DNA from: Planococcus maritimus
GTDB taxonomy: Bacteria; Bacillota; Bacilli; Bacillales_A; Planococcaceae
Length of the DNA: 42,299 bases
Direction of reading: 5' to 3'
Assembly (NCBI RefSeq): GCF_001592825.1
Contig: NZ_LTZG01000069.1
Coordinates: 1 to 42,299 of the forward strand
The notes under the pieces were generated by a model. It was not told the origin of the DNA. It searched no databases and saw only the letters and a program-made list of their open reading frames with translations. Positions 8,695 through 16,969 of the stretch are shown piece after piece; position 1 is the first letter of the stretch; every line of letters starts with the position of its first letter. The position numbers and the translations under genes are program-made.

Positions 8695-9963
8695 TTAAGC
8701 AAATCCTAAAAGTTTCATGATGCTCAAGATCAAGATGCCGACAACGCCGAAGTCAGAGTCGCCAAAGGTTGTTCCGGTAAATCCGATATCGCCCAACATT
8801 ACTAAGAGGATGGCCGGGATAAAGCTGATGATCAACCCGTTGGCAAATGCGCCCGCCATCGCACCGCGCCGTCCGCCTGTGATGTTGCCGAAGACGCCGG
8901 CCGCAGCTCCTGTGAAGAAATGCGGGACCAGGCCAGGGACGATGACGCTTAGTCCGAGAACCGGCAGGAAGAACATCGCCAACAACCCAGCAAAAAAGCT
9001 AAACAAGAAACCGATGATGACTGCGTTTGGCGCAAAAGGGAAGACCGTTGGAACATCCAATGCCGGTTTGGTGTTGGGAACCAATTTATCCGCAATCCCT
9101 TGGAAAGCAGGAACGATTTCAGCTATTAGCATTCTCACACCTGCAAGGATGATAAAGACGCCTGCCGCAAACGTGATTGCTTGAATGAAAGAAAAGACTA
9201 AGAAATTCGAACCGCCTGATAGCGTCGTTTCAATATAGTCCTGCCCAGCAAACAAAGCGACAACGAAGAAGAACAACACCATTGTCAACGAAACGGCTAC
9301 AGAAGTGTCTCTCAAAAAGCCTAGTGATTTAGGGACTTTGATTTCTTCCGTTGTTTTTTCTTTATCGCCAACCCATTTCCCAACATTCGCAGAAACAAAA
9401 TAGCCAATCGAGCCGAAATGTCCGACAGCGAAATCGTCGCTGCCCGTAATTTGACGCACATACGGCTGCAACAATGCTGGAAACAATACCATACACAAGC
9501 CCAAAATAATCGATCCTGTAATGATTAAAGGAGCGCCTTCAAGTCCGCCTACGGACAAGGTTACCGCTAATAGGCAGGCCATGAATAATGTATGGTGTCC
9601 GGTTAGGAAGATAAATTTAAACGGTGTGATGCGCGCCAGCACAATATTGGTGACCATCCCGAATACCATGATCAATGCGGTAGAGGTCCCAAATTGGCTT
9701 TGGGCAGCAGCGACAATCGCTTCATTATTCGGGATGACGCCTTGTACGTTAAATGCATGATCGAACATATCCCCGAATATATCCAGCGAACCGATCAATA
9801 CGGTCGCCCCAGCTCCGATGATGACGAAGCCCATTACTGTTTTCAATGTGCCCGATACGACATCAGCACTGCTCTTGCGTTGCAGCAGCAATCCCGCCAG
9901 CGCAAACAACCCGATCAGAATGGCTGGCGTTCCTAAAATGTCATTCATGATTACTTGTAACAT
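8695..9963 (-). CDS. ulaA: PTS ascorbate-type transporter subunit IIC
   Basis: The 422-residue polytopic membrane protein has about ten hydrophobic segments. It shows family-like stretches such as GHHTLFMACLLAV, DDFAVGHFGSIGYFVSA, and a C-terminal VPGLVPHFFTGAAAG with GGRRGAMAGAF, matching the SgaT/UlaA family. These permeases import L-ascorbate or related substrates with phosphorylation by IIB. It is the last gene of a three-gene minus-strand operon, 24 bp after the IIB gene, with AAGGGGG before its ATG. No ascorbate-catabolic genes (ulaD, E, F, G) are present, so the true substrate is open. Confidence 0.92.
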   Translation of the reverse strand: MLQVIMNDILGTPAILIGLFALAGLLLQRKSSADVVSGTLKTVMGFVIIGAGATVLIGSLDIFGDMFDHAFNVQGVIPNNEAIVAAAQSQFGTSTALIMVFGMVTNIVLARITPFKFIFLTGHHTLFMACLLAVTLSVGGLEGAPLIITGSIILGLCMVLFPALLQPYVRQITGSDDFAVGHFGSIGYFVSANVGKWVGDKEKTTEEIKVPKSLGFLRDTSVAVSLTMVLFFFVVALFAGQDYIETTLSGGSNFLVFSFIQAITFAAGVFIILAGVRMLIAEIVPAFQGIADKLVPNTKPALDVPTVFPFAPNAVIIGFLFSFFAGLLAMFFLPVLGLSVIVPGLVPHFFTGAAAGVFGNITGGRRGAMAGAFANGLIISFIPAILLVMLGDIGFTGTTFGDSDFGVVGILILSIMKLLGFA

Positions 9964-9987
9964 AGTGGTTCCCCCTTAATGCCCACC

Positions 9988-10254
9988 TTATGCGAAATGA
10001 GGCTCTAGTTTTGTTTTAATTTCAGGAATGCTCATCATGTTCTCTAGATTAATGATGGTACGATTGCCGTCTTCTAATTGGCTCATAATATCTGCAGCCC
10101 CGATAAAGAGATCAGCTTGCACCGATTTAGCTGAAGTCAGATCGGTATGGTCAACTTCCGCTGTTTTCCCTAATTCTTTTAACGCTTTCTTGACATTCAA
10201 TTCCATAATAAAACTGCTTCCTAATCCGTTTCCGCACACTACCATGATTTTCAT
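9988..10254 (-). CDS. ulaB: PTS ascorbate-type subunit IIB
   Basis: The 88-residue protein begins MKIMVVCGNGLGSS; C7 in the P-loop is the phosphorylated cysteine of SgaB-type IIB proteins. It passes phosphate from the IIA domain to the sugar bound by IIC. Its ATG overlaps the stop of the upstream regulator by 4 bp, and an AAGGAGG lies inside the regulator's 3' end, indicating tight translational coupling. Confidence 0.93.
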   Translation of the reverse strand: MKIMVVCGNGLGSSFIMELNVKKALKELGKTAEVDHTDLTSAKSVQADLFIGAADIMSQLEDGNRTIINLENMMSIPEIKTKLEPHFA

Positions 10255-12314
10255 TCTGTTTCCTCCTTAGAATATGTTTGGATGATTTCCAATAATTGTT
10301 CTTTGTCCGTGGCTTCGAGCATCTTTTGAATATTGGCAGGCTCGTTCAATAAGCTGGTCAATTGGATCAACGCACGCAAATGCGAATCGCTATCAGCCGC
10401 AGCTAGCACGATGATCAATTGAACCGGTTTGTCTGGAGCAAAATCCACCGCCTGGTCGAGCTTCAATAAGCTCATCGACAAGGAAAGCACTCCTTCTTCA
10501 GGGCGTGCATGGGGGATAGCCACAAGCGGAGTGATGACAACATAAGGACCGTTCTTCTCAATCGACTCCACCATCGCGGTGACATAATCTTCTTTAACGG
10601 TCCCCAATTCCACAAGTGGACTCGCAGCGAGTTGAATCGCTTCTTGCCAAGTCGCAGCTTGCTGTTTCAATTGAAGGGTTTGGGTAGTCAATAGTTCTGC
10701 TAACACGGGTTTTTCTGCCTCCTTTACGGCGTGTGTGGGGGTGCCAGCTTGTGCATACAAGGTGGCGTGCAACTCCTTTTCCAATTGCTTCGGGTCGTGG
10801 ATCGTTGCGTGTTTGGAAATCAGTTCCATCAATCCGGCAACATCCGAGTCTGGAACGGTGTAGCCATAGAGTTCCTGCATGACTTGCTTGTTCAAGCGCT
10901 GCTTGTCCCGCTCTTCCAAAATGGGTGGGACTACAAATAAGGTAGCGTCCGTGTTCAGAAAGACCGAAGAAAATACGAGATCGTAGTCCAGTGGATATTC
11001 AGCCGTATCCCTGACAGACAGCACGTCTAAAAACAGGATGGTCGGAAATAATTCCCTTAGCGTATAGTTCAGGATATTGCTGACGCCGATGCCGTGCGGG
11101 CACACGACAATGGCTTTTTTCCGGTCGTCTAGACGGGTTCCCTGCCTTTGCAGCCAGCCGCCGAAATAAATCGTGAAATAGGCTGCTTCGTCTTCCGGCA
11201 GTTGGAAGCCCAATTCGTTTTCCAGGATCCTCAAAGACTTGCGCGTCAAATGATGGAGTTCCGGATAAATTTTGGAAACCCGCTCCATCATCGGATTGAC
11301 GTGAGGAAACCTGTACTTGATGCGGTAAAAAGCGGGTTTGAAATGGACGTACAATTGCTCGAAAAGCTGGTCCTTGTCTTGAAGATGGACGAATGTCAGC
11401 CGCTCGAACTCTTCAGTGACGCGCTGCAAAAGCTCGCGGAACACTTGGTCATCTTTTAAAGGTGACCGATCTTTTGTCCGGTTCATGCTGACCAAATGCA
11501 ATGTCGCATAAAGTTTTTCGGTCTGGCTCCAAGTGGATTGAAAAGCGGCTGTCCCGATCATCGCATCGATCAACACATATTCTTTCGTTTCTGCGAAGGG
11601 GAGCCAGCTCGGATCTTGATCAAGTTCTTCTCCTTTGCCGATCAACTGGTCGGTGGAAAAGAAAAGGTAGGCCAGTTCGTACAGGCGTTCATCGGTAAAG
11701 ATGATGCCCAATTGCTGTTCCATGTTTTCTAACTGGTCATGAATGGCTGTGATGCGTTCGTCAAACTCACTCCAGATGCATTGCGTAATCATTTGGCTGT
11801 TGGAGCCATTCAACACTTCATGAAGCAATTGCTCGATGACGAACCGTTTGATCCGGCTGTTGCCAGTAATGATGTAACCGGATTGCTTGGAGTAACGGAT
11901 GGTCAATCCCATCTCTTGTGCCTGTTCTTTTAAACGCTGAAGATCATTCAATACGGTATTTCGTGAAACTCCCGTCGCGGACTGAAAATGAAATACGGAC
12001 AAGGTTTCTTGGCTTAACAGGATCATCAAGTAAATGACTTGCTCCCGGTCCTTTTCAGAAAAAATATAGCTTCGTTTGGTCAGCTTGATCTCAATCGAAG
12101 CGTCCGCAATTTGATCTGATAAGAAATAACCGAGATCCCGTTTGTACTGCACAGGAGCGTAGTCATTCGATTCGAGCCAGTCGTTAACCTTATTTAAACT
12201 GTACTGAATCTGCCTGCGTGTCAGCCCTGTCTGTTGTTCTATTTCATTCATTGAAGGAATCGATGAATGCTGCAAGAGCTTTAGCAAACCAGCACTTCTC
12301 TCATCTAAAAACAT
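10251..12314 (-). CDS. PRD-containing transcription regulator with PTS IIB-like and IIA domains
   Basis: This 687-residue regulator starts with winged-helix segments (MNEIEQQTGLTRRQIQYSL near residue 20, and a second HTH around 90-120). Two PTS regulation domains follow (about 170-395), then a IIB-like domain with VVCPHGIGVSNIL (Cys near 411). It ends in a fructose-type IIA domain with AIPHARPEEG (H602). Proteins of this layout are DNA-binding activators whose activity is set by PTS phosphorylation. There is no separate IIA gene in the operon, so the C-terminal IIA domain may also feed phosphate to UlaB. GGGAGG precedes the ATG. It is first in the operon. Confidence 0.9.
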   Translation of the reverse strand: MFLDERSAGLLKLLQHSSIPSMNEIEQQTGLTRRQIQYSLNKVNDWLESNDYAPVQYKRDLGYFLSDQIADASIEIKLTKRSYIFSEKDREQVIYLMILLSQETLSVFHFQSATGVSRNTVLNDLQRLKEQAQEMGLTIRYSKQSGYIITGNSRIKRFVIEQLLHEVLNGSNSQMITQCIWSEFDERITAIHDQLENMEQQLGIIFTDERLYELAYLFFSTDQLIGKGEELDQDPSWLPFAETKEYVLIDAMIGTAAFQSTWSQTEKLYATLHLVSMNRTKDRSPLKDDQVFRELLQRVTEEFERLTFVHLQDKDQLFEQLYVHFKPAFYRIKYRFPHVNPMMERVSKIYPELHHLTRKSLRILENELGFQLPEDEAAYFTIYFGGWLQRQGTRLDDRKKAIVVCPHGIGVSNILNYTLRELFPTILFLDVLSVRDTAEYPLDYDLVFSSVFLNTDATLFVVPPILEERDKQRLNKQVMQELYGYTVPDSDVAGLMELISKHATIHDPKQLEKELHATLYAQAGTPTHAVKEAEKPVLAELLTTQTLQLKQQAATWQEAIQLAASPLVELGTVKEDYVTAMVESIEKNGPYVVITPLVAIPHARPEEGVLSLSMSLLKLDQAVDFAPDKPVQLIIVLAAADSDSHLRALIQLTSLLNEPANIQKMLEATDKEQLLEIIQTYSKEETE

Positions 12315-12569
12315 GTAATGTTCCTCCCTTGTCTCTACATTATTTGAATTATTTGATGAAATCTATCTTTTCTCAGTCCCAATCTTGTTCTTCGTGCTGC
12401 ACAATACTGTACTGTAGTTTGGGCGCGGGAGCCAGCACTTATGGATTTATTGACTAAATAGCGATATAGAAAGTCTATGTATAAGGATGTGAAGCGGAAA
12501 TTATGAAATGAAGTATTTGTTGACGACCTGTATAATTGGTTAAATAATTAAAATATTCTTTCAATGCTA
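12315..12569. other. Divergent intergenic region between the two PTS operons
   Basis: This gap separates the minus-strand regulator gene from the plus-strand glucitol operon. The minus-strand ribosome binding site (GGGAGG) is clear, but I could not find a convincing minus-strand promoter or a regulator-binding repeat. The plus-strand control elements start at 12570. Confidence 0.6.
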
Positions 12570-12598
12570 TTGATTTATTTTGAAAGCGCTTTTATAAT
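12570..12598 (+). promoter_or_regulatory. Sigma-A promoter of the glucitol-type PTS operon
   Basis: TTGATT (12570-12575), a 17-bp spacer and a consensus TATAAT (12593-12598). A cre-like site fills the spacer and touches the -10. Confidence 0.85.
12580..12595 (+). promoter_or_regulatory. cre-like site (CcpA catabolite repression)
   Basis: TTGAAAGCGCTTTTAT agrees with the Bacillus consensus WTGNNARCGNWWWCAW at 15 of 16 positions (T for C at position 14). It has a palindromic AAAGCGCTTT core. Its place between -35 and -10 predicts repression by CcpA when preferred sugars are present. Confidence 0.8.
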
Positions 12599-12608
12599 TA
12601 CTCATATA

Positions 12609-12635
12609 ACATTTGTGCTTAGTTAGAACAAATGT
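12609..12635 (+). promoter_or_regulatory. Putative SorC-type operator, copy 1 (glucitol operon)
   Basis: ACATTTGT, an 11-bp spacer, then ACAAATGT form an inverted repeat starting 10 bp after the -10. The right part, AGTTAGAACAAATGTAAAAA, is identical in 20 bases to the site upstream of the E1 alpha gene at 16924. The placement, around and after the transcription start, is that of a repressor operator. The SorC-family protein encoded at 21919 is the likely ligand (inference). Confidence 0.72.
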
Positions 12636-12657
12636 AAAAAGCTAGGGGGTGTTGAGT

Positions 12658-13044
12658 TTGTGGGGGTGGTTTATCGTTGTGTTCGCGGGGATATGGATCC
12701 TTCAGATTTTGATGACCAAAATGCAATTGAGAAATTACCAGGCAACATTAAAGAAAATGAGCAACAGGCCTTCGGGATATCTCGGGGTCGGCATACAAAA
12801 ACAAAAATTAGGTATCGGTGTGATTGCCATATTGGTAACAGATGAGGCGGGATCCCTGATCGAGAGCCAGCTCATGAAAGGTGTGACGGTATTTAGCCGT
12901 TTTGAGGATTTTCCCAAATTCAATGGGATGCATATCGAATCCCTAAAAGAGAAATTGGATGAAGAATCCGATGGCAAAGCGTTCAAGATGGCGATTGAAA
13001 AAATCGAAACGCAAATGGGCAAGAAAACAAATCTGGCAATCTAA
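12658..13044 (+). CDS. gutM: GutM-like glucitol operon protein
   Basis: This protein of about 128 residues has an N-terminal membrane helix (WGWFIVVFAGIWILQIL), then a small soluble domain with GYLGVGIQK and DEAGSLIESQLMKGVTVFSRF, typical of GutM. GutM is an accessory activator in enterobacterial glucitol operons; its biochemical role is poorly understood. The TTG at 12658 lies about 7 nt after AGGGGGTG and is preferred over the GTG at 12649, which falls inside the ribosome binding site. It is the first gene of the operon. Confidence 0.85.
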   Translation: MWGWFIVVFAGIWILQILMTKMQLRNYQATLKKMSNRPSGYLGVGIQKQKLGIGVIAILVTDEAGSLIESQLMKGVTVFSRFEDFPKFNGMHIESLKEKLDEESDGKAFKMAIEKIETQMGKKTNLAI

Positions 13045-13056
13045 GGAGGAAAAAGG

Positions 13057-13584
13057 ATGGATTTTTTAGTTTCGCTCGCTGAAGGCTTTATTGGCATGTT
13101 TCAAGCCGGTGCAGATACATTTACAGGGCTTGTTACAGGAATCATTCCGTTATTAATCGTGTTGATCACAGCGATCAATGCACTGATCCGGTTGATTGGG
13201 GAAGAACGGATCAACCGCTTGGCTGCAAAAAGTACGAAGAATATTATTCTGCGGTATACGATCTTCCCGGTATTGGCCGTGTTCTTTTTGACCAATCCAA
13301 TGGCTTACACATTCGGTAAATTCTTGCCGGAAAAACAAAAGCCGGCTTTTTACGATTCTGCTGTATCGTTTGTTCATCCAATTACCGGATTATTCCCCCA
13401 CGCCAACCCAGCTGAGTTGTTCGTCTATCTCGGCATCGCAGCGGGAATCACTGAATTGGGCTTGTCCCTTGGGCCACTAGCAATCCGTTTCTTTTTGGTT
13501 GGAGTTATCGTGATTCTGATGCGTGGAATCGTTACGGAAATCATTACGGTTCGCATGATGAAAGCAAAAGGGATGGAAGTGTAA
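13057..13584 (+). CDS. srlA: PTS glucitol/sorbitol-type subunit IIC
   Basis: The 175-residue membrane protein begins MDFLVSLAEGFIGMFQAGADTF. It carries FPVLAVFFLTNPMAYTFGKFLPE and the FYDSAVSFVHPITGLFPHANPAE segment that marks IIC of the glucitol family. It forms the translocator with the membrane domain of the next gene product. It is preceded by AAGGAGG and lies 12 bp after gutM. Related systems carry sorbitol, other hexitols or pentitols, so the substrate cannot be read from sequence. Confidence 0.94.
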   Translation: MDFLVSLAEGFIGMFQAGADTFTGLVTGIIPLLIVLITAINALIRLIGEERINRLAAKSTKNIILRYTIFPVLAVFFLTNPMAYTFGKFLPEKQKPAFYDSAVSFVHPITGLFPHANPAELFVYLGIAAGITELGLSLGPLAIRFFLVGVIVILMRGIVTEIITVRMMKAKGMEV

Positions 13585-13620
13585 TTACTGAAAGTGGTTA
13601 ATTGAAAAGGGGGAAGCAAA

Positions 13621-14673
13621 ATGGCAGACAATCAAACACCATTAAACTTTAAAGCGATTTCCGTGACGAAAGGCCGAGGAGGCTGGGGCGGTCCACTCAC
13701 CATACGACCGAACGAGACCCAACGGTATATCGTCTCTGTAACGGGAGGTGGAATTCATCCCGTCGCAGAGGAAATTGCCCGTTTAACGGGGGCTGAAGCG
13801 GTAGATGGATTCAAAACTTCATATCCGAAAGAAACGATGGCCTGCGTCATCATTGACTGCGGTGGGACAGCACGCTGTGGGGTTTACCCGAAAATGAATA
13901 TTTTAACGATCAATGTAAATGCGACTTCGCCATCCGGGCCATTGATGAAATTTATCAATGAAGAAAATTTTGTGTCCGGTGTGACGGTTTCAGATATCAG
14001 TTCGGAAGCCGCACCTTATGAAGACCAAAACGAAGTGAAAGAGGCAGCAGATGAAACGGTTGCACCAGCAGCGCGTAAAACACCCCAGGAATTGAAAGAA
14101 GAAGCCAGAAGAAAAGTGGCCGCGAACAGTACAGGCGAACCTAAAAAGATGAACATCGTGGAACGGGTCGGCCGAGGTGCAGGGAAAGTCGTCGGCGTAC
14201 TCTACCAAGCGGGACGCGAAACAATCGATCAAGTCATCAAGAATATTTTGCCGTTCATGGCATTTGTCAGTATGTTAATCGGAATCATAACTTTCACTGG
14301 AATCGGTGACATCATCGCAAACTTCGTCACGCCGCTGGCCGGTAATTTTGTCGGCTTGCTTATTCTCTCGGTCATTTGTTCTTTGCCGATTCTGTCTCCT
14401 TTACTCGGGCCGGGTGCTGTCATTGCCCAAGTCGTCGGGGTTTTGGTCGGTGTTGAAATCGGGCGCGGCAATATCCCGCCGGAACTGGCACTGCCAGCAC
14501 TATTTGCCATCAACCCTCAAGTTGGGGCTGACTTTGTTCCAGTCGGGTTGACTCTTGGAGAAGCAGAACCGGAAACCATCGAGGTCGGCGTCCCGGCTGT
14601 CTTGATTTCCCGTTTGATCACAGGGCCTTTGGCGGTCGTTATCGCTTACTTATTGAGCTTTGGAATGTATTAA
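13621..14673 (+). CDS. srlE: PTS glucitol/sorbitol-type subunit IIBC
   Basis: This is a 350-residue fusion. The N-terminal IIB domain contains [13 protein letters not shown] and [18 protein letters not shown]80 or C86 is the likely phospho-cysteine. A charged linker at about 130-190 leads to a membrane domain with [20 protein letters not shown] and [21 protein letters not shown]. It phosphorylates the incoming polyol. It is in the operon with srlA, with GGGGG before the ATG. Confidence 0.94.
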   Translation: MADNQTPLNFKAISVTKGRGGWGGPLTIRPNETQRYIVSVTGGGIHPVAEEIARLTGAEAVDGFKTSYPKETMACVIIDCGGTARCGVYPKMNILTINVNATSPSGPLMKFINEENFVSGVTVSDISSEAAPYEDQNEVKEAADETVAPAARKTPQELKEEARRKVAANSTGEPKKMNIVERVGRGAGKVVGVLYQAGRETIDQVIKNILPFMAFVSMLIGIITFTGIGDIIANFVTPLAGNFVGLLILSVICSLPILSPLLGPGAVIAQVVGVLVGVEIGRGNIPPELALPALFAINPQVGADFVPVGLTLGEAEPETIEVGVPAVLISRLITGPLAVVIAYLLSFGMY

Positions 14674-14695
14674 AAAAGGTTGGGGGATTATACAG

Positions 14696-15061
14696 ATGAT
14701 AAAAAAATACGAAGCTAAAATTACAGAAATAGGAGAAGAGGTAGAATTGTTCGCAGATGAGCAGATGATGGTCATATTTAACAATACCGTCCCAGAAGAA
14801 TTGCGTTCATTTGCGGTGATTCACGAAAAAGCGGAACTTCTTGAAGGTGTAGAGGCAGGAGATGTTCTGGAAATCAACGGCGAACGATTTGAAATTTTGT
14901 ACGTTGGCAATAAAGTAAATGACACGTTGCGAGATCTCGGCCATTGCACTATTTCGTTTTCAGGCGAAGCCTCTGCGGATCTCCCGGGAACGATGTGTGT
15001 AGAAAAAACCCCTTTACCTGAACTGGCATTGGGAGCTGAGATTTGTATACTAAAAGCCTGA
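14696..15061 (+). CDS. srlB: PTS glucitol/sorbitol-type subunit IIA
   Basis: The 121-residue cytoplasmic protein has H43 in FAVIHEKAELL, which matches the active-site histidine position of glucitol IIA proteins. The GDVLEINGERFEILYVG core is also family-like. It receives phosphate from HPr and passes it to SrlE. The ATG at 14696 follows TTGGGGGAT; the upstream in-frame ATG at 14660 overlaps srlE and lacks a ribosome site. Confidence 0.93.
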   Translation: MIKKYEAKITEIGEEVELFADEQMMVIFNNTVPEELRSFAVIHEKAELLEGVEAGDVLEINGERFEILYVGNKVNDTLRDLGHCTISFSGEASADLPGTMCVEKTPLPELALGAEICILKA

Positions 15062-15079
15062 CAAAGAGGAGACTGAAGC

Positions 15080-16381
15080 ATGCTAGGTATTAATCGAAAG
15101 CTTGAAGAATTGGAAACAAACGGAGACATCATCAAAGTCGGGCTCGTTGGCGCAGGCCAAATGGGACGGGGCATGGTGTCGCAAATTGAAAACATGTCGG
15201 GCATGCGTGTGGTCCTGACAGCAGATATCCAACTTGAGAATGTAGTAAATGCCTATGCAAAAGCGGGTGTCGCGGATACTGATATCGTCAAAACAACTGA
15301 CGCAGAGGAAGCGGCAGCAGCGATTCAATCCGGTCAAGTAGTAGCAACGACAGACGCGCGCTTGGTCACTTCTTCTACAGCAGTAGATGTTGTGGTCGAT
15401 GCAACCGGCGTACCGGACATCGGCGCCAAGATTGCCTGGGACGCTATTTTAAATAGAAAACATATCGTGATGTTGAACGTGGAAGCGGATGTAACAATCG
15501 GGCCATTATTGAAGAAGATGGCCGATGCGAGCGGCGTCGTGTATACAGGCACAGCAGGAGATGAACCTGGCGCCATTATGGAGTTATACGATTTTGCGGA
15601 TGGTCTCGGCTTTGAAGTGGTGGCACTGGGCAAAGGAAAAAATAACCCGCTCAACTTAGCGGCGAATCCAGATACCGCAGCAGAAGAAGCGGCGCGAAAA
15701 GGCGCCAGTGCGAAAATGCTCGCTTCATTCCAGGACGGGACAAAGACGATGGTCGAAATGACCGCTGTCGCTAATGCCACTGGATTTCTTCCAGACACGC
15801 CGGGAATGCATGGGTTCGTAAGTGATGTCAAAGGGCTTCCGGAAATCTTTCGATTGAAAGAAGACGGCGGACAAGTCAGCAAGAAGAAAATCGTCGAATA
15901 CATTAACGGTGTCGCCCCTGGCGTATTTGCGATCATTGCCTCGGAAAAAGAAGAAGTCAATCACGAGATGCAATACTTGAGCATGGGGGCTGGGCCCAAT
16001 TATGTGCTATACCGCCCGTATCATTTGACCAGTTTGGAGACGCCTATTTCGATCGCGCGAGCCTTTATTTACAATGAAGCTACGATTGCCCCATGGAAAG
16101 GGCTTCAAGCGGAAACCGTGACAGTAGCCAAAACGGACCTCCAAGAAGGCCAATTCCTCGATAGCATCGGTGGATTTACGGTTTATGGCCACATTTTGTC
16201 AGCACAGGATGCGAAACAACAAAATGCCTTGCCGTTAGGTTTGGTCGACCGCCATGTTCAGTTAAAGCGTTCCGTCAAAAAAGGAGATATCGTCACATAC
16301 GACGATGTAGTCCAGACGAAGGAGTCGACCATTTGGCGATTGCGTCGCATACAGGACGAAACCTTTGCGGAAAAGCTGTAA
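15080..16381 (+). CDS. NAD(P)-dependent dehydrogenase with C-terminal SAF domain (COG4091-like)
   Basis: The 433-residue protein has an N-terminal Rossmann fold with VGLVGAGQMGRGM (residues 20-32). A homoserine-dehydrogenase-like middle follows (DVVVDATGVPDIGAKIA, LNVEADVTIGPLL, TAGDEPGA). A SAF-type domain near the C terminus holds LKRSVKKGDIVTYDDV. It resembles the family annotated as homoserine-dehydrogenase-like SAF proteins, whose members act on sugar-derived substrates in several clusters. It occupies the slot where SrlD (sorbitol-6-phosphate dehydrogenase, a short-chain enzyme) would be expected, so it probably oxidises the imported polyol phosphate or a derivative. The substrate is unknown. 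It lies 18 bp after srlB. Confidence 0.85.
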   Translation: MLGINRKLEELETNGDIIKVGLVGAGQMGRGMVSQIENMSGMRVVLTADIQLENVVNAYAKAGVADTDIVKTTDAEEAAAAIQSGQVVATTDARLVTSSTAVDVVVDATGVPDIGAKIAWDAILNRKHIVMLNVEADVTIGPLLKKMADASGVVYTGTAGDEPGAIMELYDFADGLGFEVVALGKGKNNPLNLAANPDTAAEEAARKGASAKMLASFQDGTKTMVEMTAVANATGFLPDTPGMHGFVSDVKGLPEIFRLKEDGGQVSKKKIVEYINGVAPGVFAIIASEKEEVNHEMQYLSMGAGPNYVLYRPYHLTSLETPISIARAFIYNEATIAPWKGLQAETVTVAKTDLQEGQFLDSIGGFTVYGHILSAQDAKQQNALPLGLVDRHVQLKRSVKKGDIVTYDDVVQTKESTIWRLRRIQDETFAEKL

Positions 16382-16493
16382 AAGAAAGTTTGAAACGAGC
16401 ATCCAGTAATCAAAATCGCTTGAATGGTACTAAACAAAGGCTCTAAATCACTGTAGAGGCATGTTCACTACCAAAATGAGAAGGTGTTTTTAT

Positions 16494-16832
16494 ATGAAAG
16501 TGAAAAAGATGGAAGCTGGTTTATACTGTGTTCATTGCAGAGAAGAAGTCAATCACGAGATTACGTATATTAACGAGGACATCAAGCGGATCCGCTGCAT
16601 GGAATGTGGCCGGACAATTGAAATGAATATGGATCTTAGAAAAGAGTTCTACAAAGAATTATACGAACGCATATCGACGAAGCCGACACGGGTAACGAAA
16701 GAATATAAGGAAGATCTCAGCCATTTGTTGTTGTCGTTTCCTTTCAGGGCAATGAAAAAACCTTACCGAGTGTTAAAGGAAGTCCATTCATCCCGAAGAG
16801 TAATCAACACATATAAGCTGAAGAAGAAATAG
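16494..16832 (+). CDS. Small bh-type zinc-ribbon protein
   Basis: This 112-residue basic protein contains two CxxC pairs, CVHC near residue 12 and CMEC near 35, with an EVNHEITYINEDIKRIR stretch between them: a zinc ribbon. The C-terminal part is rich in Lys and Arg. It resembles a conserved Bacillales family of unknown function annotated as bh protein. The ATG at 16494 is 8 nt after AAGGTG. It follows the SAF dehydrogenase without a clear terminator, so it may be read with the glucitol operon; a terminator follows it. Confidence 0.75.
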   Translation: MKVKKMEAGLYCVHCREEVNHEITYINEDIKRIRCMECGRTIEMNMDLRKEFYKELYERISTKPTRVTKEYKEDLSHLLLSFPFRAMKKPYRVLKEVHSSRRVINTYKLKKK

Positions 16833-16845
16833 CGAGTTATTAAAG

Positions 16846-16890
16846 AAAGGGTCGAACTTCTGGAACATCAAGAAGTTTGGCCCTTTTGTT
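16846..16890 (+). terminator. Terminator after the bh-type gene
   Basis: AAAGGGTCGAACTTCT pairs with AGAAGTTTGGCCCTTT and is followed by TTGTTCTT. It ends immediately before the -35 of the dehydrogenase-complex promoter. Confidence 0.85.
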
Positions 16891-16891
16891 C

Positions 16892-16920
16892 TTGACGAAT
16901 AATCAGAAAAGACTTATAAT
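16892..16920 (+). promoter_or_regulatory. Sigma-A promoter of the dehydrogenase-complex operon
   Basis: TTGACG (16892-16897), a 17-bp spacer and TATAAT (16915-16920), 50 bp upstream of the E1 alpha ATG. No cre-like site was seen here. Confidence 0.88.
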
Positions 16921-16923
16921 TTT

Positions 16924-16950
16924 ACATATGTTACGAGTTAGAACAAATGT
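16924..16950 (+). promoter_or_regulatory. Putative SorC-type operator, copy 2 (dehydrogenase operon)
   Basis: ACATATGT, an 11-bp spacer, then ACAAATGT: the same architecture and spacing as the site at 12609-12635, with 20 identical bases (AGTTAGAACAAATGTAAAAA) on the right side. It starts 3 bp after the -10, where a bound repressor would block transcription. Confidence 0.75.
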
Positions 16951-16969
16951 AAAAAAAGGGGGATTATCA

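Noticed and set aside
8717..9184. Plus-strand open frame of 155 codons opposite ulaA.
   Set aside because: It is a mirror frame of a clear membrane transporter gene, with unnatural composition.
12519..12536. TTGACG and TATAAT motifs upstream of the glucitol operon as an additional promoter.
   Set aside because: They are only about 6 bp apart and cannot form one promoter.
16877..16969. Longer start for the E1 alpha gene.
   Set aside because: The sequence is occupied by the promoter and operator; the ATG at 16970 has a proper ribosome binding site.
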